Shown here: in pieces, positions 8,261 to 21,048 of the stretch | Numbering within the stretch: position 1 is the stretch's first letter | How the letters are laid out: each line of letters opens with the position of its first letter | NCBI GenBank assembly: GCA_049999765.1 | Contig: JBNGIQ010009419.1 | Span: forward strand, 1 to 53,620 | Direction of reading: 5' to 3' | Source of the DNA: Phaeoceros laevis | Taxonomy: Eukaryota > Anthocerotophyta > Anthocerotopsida > Notothyladales | DNA length: 53,620 nucleotides | The notes under the pieces: generated by a model | The model's input: the letters and a program-made list of their open reading frames with translations, nothing else | The model's database searches: none | What the model was told of the DNA's origin: nothing | Position numbers and translations under genes: made by a program

Positions 8261-11200
8261 CTAGCTCTGCTCAGCCTTCAGTAGCGAGGTTTGAAGTGTC
8301 TCCAGCCCTGCCAAGACAAGTCCAACCTTCAGCCACCAGGAAACAGAAGCCACTCTCTGGAGGAGGTGAAAATCACCTGAGAGGTACTAGAAAATGTTAA
8401 CGCACCTATTCGTACAGCTTCCACAGCCGGGTTTGGGATATGAAGGCCAACAATGCGATGCTTATCAGACGTCTCCATGCGTACAACCCGCAGCCTTCTA
8501 TGACTCGCGCGCATCTGACGCACAGGGCCACAGCTCAAGAAAACCAAAATAGTAGTGATGCAAAGATCTATAGGAAAGCAGGACAGCAAACTGACCTGCT
8601 TAGAGAGAGCCTTCTCAACAGTACCCCAAACTGGTAAAATGAGGCCACCTAAGAGGTACATTTGCTGTACTCTTTTGCCGACGGTGCATGCAGCACCTGT
8701 TTTGCACTTGGGACCATGCATGCACTTCGCACAACCACATGAGCGTTAGTCAAGCTGCTCACAGTAACCCAACAAAAGTCCGGACAGCACTTGCTGCTGC
8801 CATCCGCACAATCCGTCCGTTTGATGTCAGAGCAGGAAGGTACCTGGTCTGCCGTTAGTCTGTAGTCCTCGATCCAACCAGCCTTCGCTAGATCCGTTGC
8901 CGCAACCTTCATATACTTGGAGTTCAGCTCAACCACTGACATCTCTCTGCGGAGTCAACAAATCCTTGGTGAACAAGACCGATGATGGGACTTATTTAAA
9001 GGCTGCCAAACAACGGCTAGAGTAATACCTTGGTGCCTCACCAACTTGAGGGCGGAAAATCCGCACAGTAGCACCACCTGATCCAGCCCTACAGATCACA
9101 AATTCAATGGCAATCAGATAACTTGGATGACTGGGTCTTAGTTTACTTACGCCAACAAACAGAAATGCAAGGACAAAAATGGTGAGGGACGGGATAATAC
9201 CTCTCTAACGCAAGGAGATGGTGAGCTCTGCCAAGCCACTCCCGCCTCGACTGGTAGAAGCCATTCACAGGACTGTGGCCTTCACCAAGATTCTCTTCCA
9301 GTATTTTGCTAGCGCCCTAAATATTAGCGAAGTCACTTCAGATAAAGAAGCACTGTAAAGTAGTGGGTATCAGCGAACGCCATCGGGAAGTGGTAGACAC
9401 AATAGTTACTGACCTCCCATGTAAGACCCTTATCCACTACGAGGACATACAAAGTGGTTGGCGCACCAGATAAAGCATCCACATGAAGGGTCTGCAGAAC
9501 AGCAGGTTTTCCATGTTAGCAGAGTTGTCTTCCTACTTAAAGCAAGGTAACACAGAAGCTAAGACAAGGACATACCCTTGGAACTCCGTGCAAGTCAATT
9601 CGACTAGCTTGAATATCGACAATTCCAGAATCGAACTGTCCATCTTTACGTGCGTCATGTACCAAGAGGTCGAAAATGCTCACAAAAAATTCGAAGAGCC
9701 TGAAACGGGAGTCACAGTACGCTGGTCATATGATCTTGGTAGAGTTCTCACCATAAACCGAAGTACCTGTAAGACCTGCTACTACTTACCTGTTCTGGAC
9801 TTCTGGTGGTAGACCAAGGCTCCGGTTGAGAAAGCGACCAACATCATGCAGATCAGTCTCAACAATACGTCCCATGTGCTTGTTCGATTTGGACGAAGAA
9901 TTTGGGGCAACTGCATTGAGTATTGAAATGGGCATGTGAATGCTTGAAAAGCATCGAGTACCTAGTAACAGGATGCTTGAAACCCACAACATACAAGAAC
10001 GAAGAAAAAACCCATTCTGATCGACATTAGTATCCAATGTTGATAATGCAAGCGACTAACCTGGAACCGCATCTCTTATAAGCCCAACGGATAAAAGAGC
10101 TTCCCTCATAACTTGAAAAAAATGTCGCGCATCTTCTGAATTGGCAGTAGCACAGTCTGGGGGTGCTAAAGGTGATACTATCTGAAGTGAGTGAACAACA
10201 TCAGCTACTAGAGGAAGTGTAGACACAATTGCCCCAGATGATGCTGAGTCCCGTTTTACGGACCTGTTCCATAATTGCCTTGTACATGAAAGAGAGAGCC
10301 CTTTTGCCATATGCACTGTCATAGTTGTAAGCACTAAGAGACGGTCCAGCTCTAGATATGAAAAAACAGATCAATCAGCAACTGCATGCCAGCAAATCCA
10401 CAAACAGCCTGCGACAGTCTTTCAACGCTCAGCTTGGAGTAAAAGACAAACCTTCTATCACCCTGTGTTAATGCACCAAGTGTCTCTAGTCGTTTGGCCA
10501 CTATAGAAGCAAACCTTCGTTCTCCTCCCAGATTTGTGAAAAGCAAACTGCAGCGTACTTAGACAAGATAAGTGAACTGCAGTTTCTTCCATACGTGTCA
10601 GTCAATTGGTAGACAGTTCAGGCAAGACATGGAATTACCGGTACTGGGGAGCAGAGGTCTGATTTGAGCGGTGTGTTCTGCCAAATTGTTGGATAGCACG
10701 ATCAGCACTCCAAGGAAGCTCCAGAGTGATATGGACTCGTCTTCTCTGTAGCACGTGACAGATCTCACAAGTTCAATCTCATGAAGCAATTACACAATGG
10801 CCACATAAGTAGAGAGAAACTGACATACTTGGTTGCGAGCACGCCTATCAGCCTGAAGTGACACTCCTGCAGATGCTGCCTCTGATATCACTGCAACAAG
10901 CTTCTTTTCATCCATAAACTGATGTTTCTCATTCATGTTCATCATCTCCAATGGGACGTCCTTCCTGCTTGCCCACAATGCTCATGAGGACATGAGCCAT
11001 TTGTTCTGGTCTATTTGGTGAATTCAACAGTTCGCGGATTGGTGCTTACGAGTTGCGAGCCTGATAGATAACACCTTTGCCTGTTGTTGCCCTGACCAAG
11101 ATGTTACGCCTACCAGACATCTCGGCAACAGCATCTGGACCACCAAGCTGAAAACTAACTAATTGTTAAGAGATGTACATGAAACTCGTGCAACTTGAAA

Positions 11201-14200
11201 CTAAACCATCGAGAAAGAACCTGGATATCGTGAAACAAGGGTGGAGCTGATATCTTATACATCCTTTGGTCGTTACCTGATCAATAATATCATCTAATGG
11301 ATTGTTTGGCAGTTCTAATGCCCTGATGGTTTCCAGGACTCGAAGCTTTCGAGATTTGGCATCCTCATATCTGCAAGCTAGTCGGTGTTATTCATGTTCC
11401 AGGAGGTTAATCCTGAACACGAAAGTAACGCCAAAATCTTCTAGATTGCTGAGCCTCACCTTTGCCAAAGCTCACTAATGTACAATGCCTTAGCTTGTTT
11501 GTATTCTGTCATCTCTTCATCACAGGCAGAGCACATCCAGTAATTTGCAAGGGGTTCAGGTGGCGGAGAAATGAGACATGAAGAGTGAGCCATCATGTAG
11601 CACCGCGAACACTGAACAATCGATTGTGGTGCCTGCAGGGTAAAGAAAAGCCCATTAGTTTTAAGAATTCATCAAACCCCAAAAAACGCGTGCCATTAAT
11701 GACTCAAGTTCGAGAATACGTACATCTTCAGTCATACAAACACTGCAGATCCTAGTTTCGTCATCAGTGTCATCATGGTGGTCTACATCCGACTCAGCTG
11801 CAGACACCGTGTTCAAGCAAATTAGCAGAAAGAATCTCTGATAAGCATATCGTCTGACACCATCACATCTTCTAGCACTCTCCATTGAAGTACACTAGCT
11901 GACATTGACAGAGTACATGCTTCACAGGATAATGGCAAACTTACTCTCATCATCATCTTCGGAGTCCTCTTGCAGAGCCTTTTCTGGCACAGTGGATTTT
12001 TTCAACCTTCCCTTGCTAGGCAAAGGCGCAGCATCTGCTTGCCGCTTCTTTAAAAAATCGTCTCTTCCATATTCTTCCCCTACGAAGTGATAACATAGTG
12101 AGTCAGGTCAACTCAACCAGAGCAGCCCTTCGACAGTTCGTTGGAATGGCAGATTATACCAGATTGCTTGTATCTTGGTTCTTCAGGAAGAGGGTAATGC
12201 TCCTCAACTAGCTTCAGGAGCAGCTCCCTTGGTCCTGAGACAAAGTCATCCAGTTCCACTCCCTGGGTGCGGAGCTTCAGTGTGAGGGAATTGATCGAGG
12301 CAAGCCGACCAGAAAATTAAATACAGACATTACCATACATATTTGTTGATGGCTTCTTCAGTTCGAGCTTCGCCGGTGCTTTGAAGGCCAATAACAACGC
12401 ATTTTCCTTCTGCAAGTGCCTGCTTTGCTAATCTCACTGCAGCAGGGACCTTTGCTGACATGCACATGTGACGGAAGAATCTCTGGCACACATCCAACAT
12501 TCATAACGACATGAAGAGACAAATGGTGAGCATAAGTGCACCAGAGATAGACGATACTACCTAGCTTTCACTTAGTTTTTCTAGCTTTCTATCTTTCTAG
12601 CTTTTTTGTACCTGGTGGCTTGCCCAGTACAAACGCCACAACTGGCTTTGACTTGGTTTCTTCTCATGGAGTGCGTCCAGAGCCGCCATAAGATGAACAC
12701 GTAGTTCCCCCCAAACCTGAACAGCCTTCGTGTACATCTCCTGCAATGGTCGGACAGAGAGTGCAAAGTTGTGAAACTTGCTGTCTTTCCACTAAACATA
12801 AGCCATTAGAGCTCAAGAACGTACAAAACAGTAATTCTATACCATCATGGTAGGCTCCAACGGAACTTCAGCAACTGCAAATTCAGCACCCTTGAAGCTC
12901 AAAGTTCGACAGACATACATGCCCCTGCTCAAACAAAAAATTACTTGTTGCATCACCTGAGGTTTGCTTCAATGTCATTCCAAATTTCCTTGCATCTGCA
13001 AGTCATTTTGTTCTCAAGTGGCTTTTGAATAAAAAAGAATATGCGACTCGATTCAGTAAGGGAAAGCTAACCTAGCCTTCATGTCCATGGCCACAAGCTC
13101 TAATGCTCCAACCCCCCGCTTCTCGAGTGCCCCTTCAGTACAACATAATACTTGTTAGATAAGATCAACCTCGAGAGCAGCTGCCAGGCAAATTAGTCCA
13201 GACGGGTATAGTGAAGCTCAGCTCACCGAGAAAAGCCTGAAAATTGGGGAAGTCTGTTCCCATTCCCCATAAACCGAGACGTGCCATGTATCCCATGTTA
13301 CGAGGTTCTGACGCTCCAGTTGCAGAGCAGTAAACCACACGAGCTTCTGGCAATTTTGTCTGCCTATGCAAGAGATGACATGCATGTCACTTTCATCAGT
13401 CAAAGTCGAGAACACATCCATAAGGATATGCCAAAACAACTCATCCTCAAGTGATACAGGATGAGTGGGATTCCGTACAGTAAAGGACGACATGCAACAG
13501 CTCCAAAACAAACCTTGAAGTTTAACAGATCACCTGAAGGTCAAGAACAGCTTCTCCTGTTCTGGTTGGCTGCCCTCCAGCTTCAGGAATCAAATTCTTT
13601 GCTTTATGACACTGTACAGCAGACATGTAGCCTAGGAGTTACATACACTTGCTAGAAATTGCTGGCTTGCCAACGGTCAGCAGCATCCAGTAGAACCAGC
13701 AACGGGGGCCACACCATCAGAGTAAGCCAACCAAGCACATTGCTTGGTAGCTATGGCTGTCCTGGTATTCAAAGACGTCATCCTAACAGTTATGTAACAT
13801 GTACAAACCTCATCAAATACTATAAGCCCATCAAACCCTGACCCACACCACTTGACCAACTGATCAAGCCGAGAGTGCCCTTTATCTGACGATGCTATTA
13901 GACTGCTGTATGTCAAAAAGACAACACCCTCCTTGATACCGACTGCCTTGGAGTCCAGCTTAGCGTATGGCAACTTATTCAGAGCATGAACTGCAAGTAA
14001 GAACATGCAACCTTCAGTGCAGATACAATTTGGGTTTCAGCATACTTAAGTAGGGGCACAGAATAATCAAGTTTGCAGGGTGTGATCTCAGACTGATAAG
14101 CTTACCCTCAACCTCCTTGGCCCCTACATCATCAAGATCTCTTTTGGCGTCAAACTTAAGGTCAGAGCCTACAGACAACCATCTGTCAACCAAAGAAGAA

Positions 14201-15948
14201 CGAAATCAGTGAGCAAATGTGATGACGTCTCCAACTCCTAAACCTCAACAAGTCAGTATGGGTGATAAGGACAGAACTTACAAAGATTTCGTTCTTCCAT
14301 GATGCCAGTTTTCCCAGATCAAGCCGGCAATAGTTCTCCCTTTTCCAACACCAGCCCCATCACCAAGAAAGAACCCTGATCTTGATCCGTCCGACAAATG
14401 ATGGTGATGCCTCTGAAACCAATGAAGTGAACACTCACATCATCAACAGAATACAAGGTCAGGTCCAAAGTTCCTAAAGTGTGGGTATGTCGCTCGAGCC
14501 AGAGTACCCTCACAAAATGTAGAGAACACATGGAAGTGGCAAGCAAATGTTCTGCTCGTGTCAGATGTTACTCCTGCAAGCTTACTTATAGCAGGAATTG
14601 TTCCGAACTTACCTGCGAAGCATACACAATAGTTTCGAGTTGTAAGCACGATAATGCTTCAGACCTCTCTATTTCCTGTACAATTCTAGGGGTGTACTTG
14701 GGCTCTGGTGGCTGCACAGCAGAAAGTGAAGCTGTCTCCACTATGGGATCTGGATGCGGTGGTCCAAGAGAAAGCTTCGAGGGGCGCTGCAAGCAAGTGC
14801 ATGAAGTCAGGAACAGCTGACCACATACGGAGTAAAGACAAAATCAGCAGAACAGTTGCACTTGTACTTGGTACAGGAGATGTACAAAGCATGTTTTGCT
14901 TGACACAAACCTACATTTACAATCCAGATACCATGCTATGAGATAACAATAACAAGAATTGGGCTCACATAGTCAGTGAATGTTTCTCCAGCTGTGCCAG
15001 CTTCGTCCTCTTCTTGTTCTACTTCCAATGCCACCTGTGAATTTGCAAAGTTGCAGTGATGATCATTATTATGATATACGTCTAAAAAACAGAAGATGTG
15101 CTAGAACAGTGCATGATATGCCTCCGCTGCTTAGTGTTCTTCACTGGTAGGTGAATCTTGTCAACACTTATAGGCGCAATTCTGTATCTACTTGACTTAA
15201 ACCGCTGGCTGAGGTTCCCGATCCGATCCAGCCTCACAATTTTCCTCTACCCCACTGTCTTGATATGAGAACTAATTCCACAAAACCGTATCAAACGTGA
15301 TTCCTCTGTATCCAGCACCAAATAGCTGCATTCTGTGTAAAGAAATTTCTGGCTGAGGTCTTCCATATGTGACTTGACGGTAGGGACGCTAGTGAGCCCA
15401 TAGAGTAAGTTAAGGTTCTAGATGAAAGCCGCGCGATTCCAGATTTTCGGCTGGAAGCAAGATAGTACCTCGTTCACTTCTTCCTGAAAACCAAGTCCAT
15501 TGAATTGGGGGATCCTAGCAATGGCGTCCTCCGCAATACTGCCTCCATTTCCTATGGAGTTTAGAAGAGTAGAGTTTTGCCCGTTCATGAAATTGAGCTG
15601 TGCGAGGCTGGTGATGTAGTTCTGCAGTTTGGAAGGGTCCACAGCCAGCTCCACACGACATTGCGGGCAAACGAACCTAGTAAGACCCGGAGGGACATTC
15701 AAAATGGCTCTGCAATTGGCACAAGGGAGCTGGATCTTACTAGAATCGATCCCCCGAGCTCCTCCTTGCTGCGCCTGCTGCTGGCGCAGCATAGGCGGCA
15801 GAGCTTGTGGGAGCTTGCATTTAGGACACTGAAAATCCATGATCCCCGCGGGCACGTTCAGCACCCGCGTGCAGCCGACGCACTTCACCTGACATGATAT
15901 TGGAACAGCCGGCACCACAGGTGCAGCCGTTCCCCCCGCCTTCACCAT
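8261..15948 (-). CDS. FGT1: FORGETTER1 / Strawberry-notch homologue (DExH helicase-like), 32 exons
   Basis: I traced 32 exons with consistent phase (3849 nt, about 1282 aa; the Arabidopsis protein is of similar size). The first is 15469-15948 and the last 8261-8307. FGT1 works with chromatin remodellers and helps maintain heat-stress memory. Order: two LSD1-type zinc fingers (CVGCTRV...CPKC and CANCRAI...CPQC), the [13 protein letters not shown] block, Walker A-like [11 protein letters not shown] (about residues 255-265), DExH box FDE|CHKAKN split across exons 6/7 (residues 368-374), [16 protein letters not shown], a degenerate PHD finger (exons 15-16), helicase C block with [15 protein letters not shown] and [15 protein letters not shown], then [10 protein letters not shown] and a Leu-rich end. 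The ATG at 15948 has an upstream in-frame TGA. Exon starts/ends that decide frame: 10264-10351 and 10061-10181 are separated by an 82-bp intron that otherwise mimics a frameshift. The gene lies divergent to AsnRS. Confidence 0.96.
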
Positions 15949-16505
15949 TGCTTCTCCCTCGACTCAGACACCAAGACCTGTTCTACAGCCAATTCCCGGT
16001 GCCTCCGAGCACGCGCCGCTGAGCTGCTGCCTTCCATAACCACGGCTCTGACATACAGCAGTTCTCCTGAGGCTCGCCGAGCCCTCCTCCTCCTCCTGCA
16101 TCCCTGCCACGCCCCAAGCATATGCTCCAGTGCTGCAGCATGTCGGCCAAATTTCCCCCTCAAACTAACAGCAATAGATCTGCAACTGGCATCCTAAGTC
16201 CCTGCCGTGACGCTTATTCTTTCCTTCTCACCGGCTCAACAATCAATTGCAGAAGCTCCCAGCCTTCCCCCTAAAACCTCAGGCTCCCAGCCAAAATTCA
16301 GCCAGCTGCAGTCTCTGGCTCCTTGCCGCAAAATTGCAGAGGAGCTGCAAAATTGCGGAGAACGCAATGGGACACACGAAAAAGCGAGCAGAGGAGAGGC
16401 GGCACCCGCACCTCCCGACTCCCGCGGTGAGGCAGCGACCTCGAGTGGCGTGTCGGGAATACGCGAATCCGAGAATCGCGAATCGTGAGAGCCGTGAACT
16501 CTTAC

Positions 16506-16658
16506 CTCATTGCCGTCGATGGAGGCGGCCGTGAGTCGTTGCGGGGGCACGTACTCGTCGGCCCACAAGTTTCGCTTCCTCCGGGGCCCTCCCTTGCCCG
16601 TGCCTCTGTTCCGCGTGCCGGTCCCGCCTTCCGCTGCATCATCTCCGCCGGCGCCCAT
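16506..16658 (-). other. Candidate 51-codon exon ending at a strong splice donor
   Basis: An ATG-initiated frame of exactly 51 codons (minus strand) is Gly/Arg-rich, then reads KRNLWADEYVPPQRLTAAS, and ends at GAG|GTAAGA, a near-consensus donor in phase 0. It lies upstream of FORGETTER1 on the same strand. It could be an upstream coding exon, a 5'-UTR exon with an upstream ORF, or the only recognisable exon of another gene. I cannot place the matching acceptor. The ATG at 15948 has an in-frame stop upstream, which argues against an in-frame extension unless splicing removes it. Confidence 0.3.
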
Positions 16659-17224
16659 CTCGCTGTCTCGCTGTTAAACGTGTGTGTAACTCCGGCTCGA
16701 CAATTTTTCCCCCTCATCTTGAATGCCTAATCGTCACTCCTTCCCTCTCCCTTCCCCCGCCCTTCGTGATTCAAAACGCCTTTATCACAAATGGCGAACC
16801 ATCGGGAATTGAGCTTTCTTATAACATGGAAGCCAGGCTTATTAGCCAGCAGCCAGCAATGGAATGTGCCATTTTTGACAATTCTAGTATGTGATGCTTC
16901 TATTCAAAGTGTGCTTATCTCTTTGAGCAGGTTTGAAGTCGCATGGCAGCCTTGAGTTCCATAATTTGTATCTTATCTCAGTCAATAGGGATATTGAGGA
17001 TTAGAATCCTAAATAGGAACAATGAGTTTACCATATGCCTTCTATTTTTTGGCTCTTCAAGGCTGAAGCCTTTATTCACTCTTTATCCTCCAAACTCCAT
17101 AAATGAATACTTATATCTACTTTGGATATTTTATTTTACAAATATATATATAGTATGATGATATAAGAGTACAATTGTGTATAAATAACTGGAAATATGA
17201 GAAACGACTGTAAAAATTAAAACG

Positions 17225-17354
17225 CCTTCACTTTGCATGAGTCACAACTTACAAGCACAAAATGTGCACAAGAGATAATCTTACAACAACCTTCACTTTG
17301 CATGAGTCACAACTTACAAGCACAAAGTGTGCACAAGAGATAATCTTACAACAG
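17225..17354 (+). repeat. 65-bp tandem duplication
   Basis: Copies 17225-17289 and 17290-17354 are directly adjacent and nearly identical (one A/G difference in AAATGTG/AAGTGTG and one at the end). It is about 540 bp upstream of the AsnRS ATG. The near identity suggests a recent event. Each copy contains TGAGTCA, an AP-1/GCN4-like core. Confidence 0.9.
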
Positions 17355-17895
17355 ACACATCACATAAACATTGTCAATGATAGTATGGGATTAACCCTTG
17401 ATAACCTGCTCCAAAGCACAATCCTTTTTCACAGCCCAGAGCACATATGATTGTTGCATGAAGCTTTCTTGTTTGCTAAATCATCCATCCTTTCACTCAA
17501 GTTGACTCAACCACATGTGAAATAGAAAAATAGGATCCAAGTCATTGAAAATCAATGCTTTTTGGAAAGCATTACGTGACGAAGGAAGGAACTTTATTGA
17601 GTGCTTTATGGGCCGCAGCCGCACACATAGTGAAGAGTCTGAAGAGGCACTAAGTTAGTGATTAATCGTTAGGGATGTAGTAAGCTGCTAACTACTAGTA
17701 TGACCAGCCAATAGGAGTGCTCTGAGAGGCCGCCATGTAAGCTGCTAAACTGGACAGAATGTGTGGCCGATGGTGAGACAATATGAGAGTAAGGATGGGA
17801 GCTGTGAGGGTGGTCGACTCCGGCAGAGCCATGGCCTACCTCGTCTAGATACTTTTGCGGCATTTGCTCCGTCGCGGCTCTGCCGTTGAGCAGCC

Positions 17896-20586
17896 ATGGC
17901 CACTGCAGCACTGGTGCGAACCAGCATAGGTGTTGTTCGCACCTCCGTGACCTCTTCCCCGTCGCTTACCAATGACTTCTTCGGGGACCGAGTAGGATTT
18001 GCAGCAGCAGCGCAGAGGCGTCTTGCCGTCCGGGCTGTAGCTCAGAAGGCTGCAACTCGGGGAGTGTCCGCAGTTAGCGCAGCGGGCAGTCCCAGCGTGG
18101 TTGCGAACGGGCAGCTGGAATCAGAGGCCATTTGCATTCCACAAGAGCAAGGAAATGGCACCGGTCCGGCTGCTCCTCTTGCACAGTTCTCTAAAAGAGT
18201 CCTCATTGCCAGCATATTGGAACGTCCAGATGGTGGCGCGGAGTATATTGGCCAGAAGGTTGTGGTTGGCGGGTGGGTGAAGACAGGGCGTTTACAGGCT
18301 AAGAATACCATTGCATTTTTGGAGCTCAACGACGGGTCCAGCCCGGTGAACCTACAGGTGCCGTGGACACTCCGCCGGATGAACTGGGACAGTAGAAGTT
18401 GCTTTGATCAATGTCCGGACAGGGGAAATCTGCAGATGCGCGGCATAGTCACATTTTGGTGTTTCCTATGCAGGTCATAGTTGAGGATCAGGCCGCGGAA
18501 TCGAACCATCTCACTCTTAACCAGCTGACGGCAACGGGAACGTGTGTGATGGTGGAAGGAGAGCTGAAGCAGCCCCCTGAGGGTGCCGATAAACAGAAGG
18601 TCGAGCTGAAAGTGCAAATCGTTCTCTATTTGGGACCAGTGGACACCCCGAACTATCCTATTGCTAAGATCCGGTATCCACTAAATTACTTGCGTAACTA
18701 CGTTCATCTCAGAGCACGCACAAACACAGTGAGTACTACGTTCAGGTGCAACACACTATTCCGACCCGTTTCTGTTTTCCAGTTTTGTACGGGTTATTTG
18801 TTATCAAAAGATTAGATGAGATTGCCTCAGAAACTTCATGACCGTGTTCAGTTTTGTGTCTCATGCTCAGTAACCTTTCCTGTCTGCACACAGATATCGG
18901 CTGTAGCCCGAATTCGCAATGCCCTTGCTTTTGCGACCCACAAGTTCTTCCAGGAGATGCAATTCCTCTATGTTCAAACACCGATTATCACAACCAGTGA
19001 CTGTGAAGGTGCGGGTGAGATGTTTCAAGTTACCACCCTCCTAAGCGAAGCAGAGAAAAGAGAGAAGGAATTCAGGGAACACCCTGTAACGAAAGCTGAT
19101 GTGGAAGCTGCAAAGAAGGTTGTGGTGGAGCAAGGAGCTGTAGTGAAACTACTCAAAGCTGACAAGAAGAGCAAGTCAGAGATAGCATCCGCTGTTCAGG
19201 AACTGACCAGGTTAAAGGAGGAGCTTGGACAATTGGAAGAACGGCTAAAATTAAGTAACGGTATACCTCGAAAGGAGGGCGGAGGAGTTGATTACACGGA
19301 TGACTTTTTTGCCCGACAAGCTTATCTCACTGTATCAGGACAGCTTCAAGTGGAGACCTATGCTTGTGCCCTAAGTCGGGTGTACACATTCGGGCCAACT
19401 TTTCGTGCTGAGAATTCCAATACGACCAGACACTTGGCAGAGTTCTGGATGATTGAACCTGAGATCTCGTTTGCTGATCTTCAGGTACTTGAATTTGACT
19501 CTTTATTCGTAGTGTGCATTGCTGGTGTATTTTGTGACTTCTGGTACTGGCCACTTACTTATCAAGCTCCTTTGCACTCTCCCCTGCAGGATGATATGGA
19601 TTGTGCCGAGGCATATGTGCAGTATCTCTGTCAATATCTGCTTGACCATTGTTTAAGAGACATGCAATTCTTTGACAAGAACTACGATACAACAGCCCTT
19701 GCCCGTTTGCAATTGGTTGCTTCGACTCCTTTTGAGCGTCTCACATACACATCTGCTATTGAGCTCCTGAAGGAGGTATTAGGTCGTGCTCTTTTGCCTT
19801 GGACGAGGGTTTTTCTTGATTGGCTGCTCCATGATGTGTGAGGTTTGTTTTTTCCACTTTGCAATCAGGTTCCAGCTGGAAGATTTGAAAACGTTGTCGA
19901 ATGGGGGATAGATCTAGCCTCTGAGCATGAAAGGTATGGGCGAATCCCACTAGCTCCATCAATCAGAGCCTTGCCTCATGGCTTCCCGTGTGAGGTTTCT
20001 GATACCTGAGCTTGGTGAATCTTTTTTCGCTTAGGTACTTAGCGGAGGAGATTTTCAAAAAGCCTGTGATAGTGTATAATTATCCAAAGGGCATCAAGGC
20101 CTTTTATATGCGCCTCAATGATGACGGGAAGACGGTTGCCGCTATGGATGTTCTTTGTCCGAAGGTAAACACTTTTGTTGCAGTGATGTTGAACTTACAG
20201 CCATGAGGCAGTATTAGGGTGCTTAGGAAATTGGTTTCACATGTGCAGATTGGAGAGCTTATAGGTGGAAGCCAAAGAGAGGAACGAGTGGATGTGCTAT
20301 TGGAAAGGTACGCATCTGTGGTAATATCATGCTGCCTCTGCGCTAGAGTCTTGACGTGGTTTGGATAGCATTATGTACCCCCGTAATGGCTCTCATCTCC
20401 AGGCTGAAAGAGAGTGGCTTAGAAGAGGAGCCGTATCATTGGTATCTCGACCTCCGGCGACATGGCACAGTGAAGCACGCCGGGTTCGGTCTCGGATTTG
20501 AGCGGATGGTTCTTTTTGTCACGGGACTAGAAAACATTCGAGACGTCATTCCATTCCCAAGATACCCTGGCAAAGCAGATCTGTAA
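17896..20586 (+). CDS. Asparagine--tRNA ligase, organelle-targeted, 8 exons
   Basis: Exons: 17896-18357, 18474-18728, 18894-19484, 19590-19775, 19869-19933, 20035-20164, 20249-20307, 20403-20586; 1932 nt, 643 aa. It charges tRNA-Asn. The N-terminus ([10 protein letters not shown], Ala/Ser/Arg-rich, about 60 residues) looks like a plastid/mitochondrial presequence. Then come the OB-fold anticodon-binding part, the class II core entry [15 protein letters not shown], a Lys/Glu-rich helical insert (residues about 303-361, [15 protein letters not shown]), motif 2 [17 protein letters not shown] and motif 3 [12 protein letters not shown]; it ends [10 protein letters not shown]. The helical insert resembles the one in the cytosolic plant AsnRS (SYNC1 type), so the protein combines a cytosolic-type body with a presequence. 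No internal Met in exon 1 would give a cytosolic form by leaky scanning. Confidence 0.95.
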
Positions 20587-21048
20587 CAATTCGTTTTCAG
20601 TGGTCTGCTCCGCACCTGTCTGTCAATTTATGTAGGTGCCCCAGCGACTATCTGGTTGTTGTCATGAGGTCGAAACCTGAACGGTGGAAGACCGTCCGAT
20701 GCCTTCAACAGGGAATCTTCATTTCGGCGGCCCCTGCTTGCCCGCACGCATAGAATATCTGCACTTCCATGGTCGTCACTATCGCAACTGCCACTTATTG
20801 AACACTACTTGATGCCACTAGATGGGTTCGGTGGGCCAGAGGTTGAAACTCAGGGTCCCGATTAGATCTCCAAGTCATGCCCTTGCAATGAGAGGATGGC
20901 GAGCTCCTGGTCCTCCCTGGTTTCACAGGCGTCTTGAGACCTCTCACCTCTATCGCCGCGCGCCTTTTGGACGCATTGAGACCAGGTCCGATGAGTTCTC
21001 CCGGAGGGCTGCTGGTTGTGGAATCTGTAGTCCCGTAGGGGGGCTGGA
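20587..21048. other. Short intergenic stretch
   Basis: 3' UTR of AsnRS and promoter/5' UTR of the UPF0301 gene, both on the plus strand. No other feature is seen. Confidence 0.5.

Larger units (their letters stand above)
15949..17895. other. Divergent intergenic region between FORGETTER1 and AsnRS
   Basis: This 1.9-kb stretch should contain both promoters. The first 700 bp next to FORGETTER1 are GC-rich and hold the candidate exon at 16506-16658; the rest is AT-rich and carries the 65-bp tandem duplication. No other gene is recognisable. Confidence 0.6.

Noticed and set aside
10056-10351. Apparent frameshift in FORGETTER1 after the YKAIMEQ segment
   Set aside because: An 82-bp intron with CAG|GTCCGT and TTCAG|ATAGTA borders (10182-10263) joins the two frames in phase and aligns with the family; no frameshift is needed.
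15942-16163. Arg-rich frame overlapping the FORGETTER1 start
   Set aside because: Low-complexity frame in GC-rich 5' UTR DNA; the MVKAGG start in another frame is supported by the zinc fingers and family alignment.
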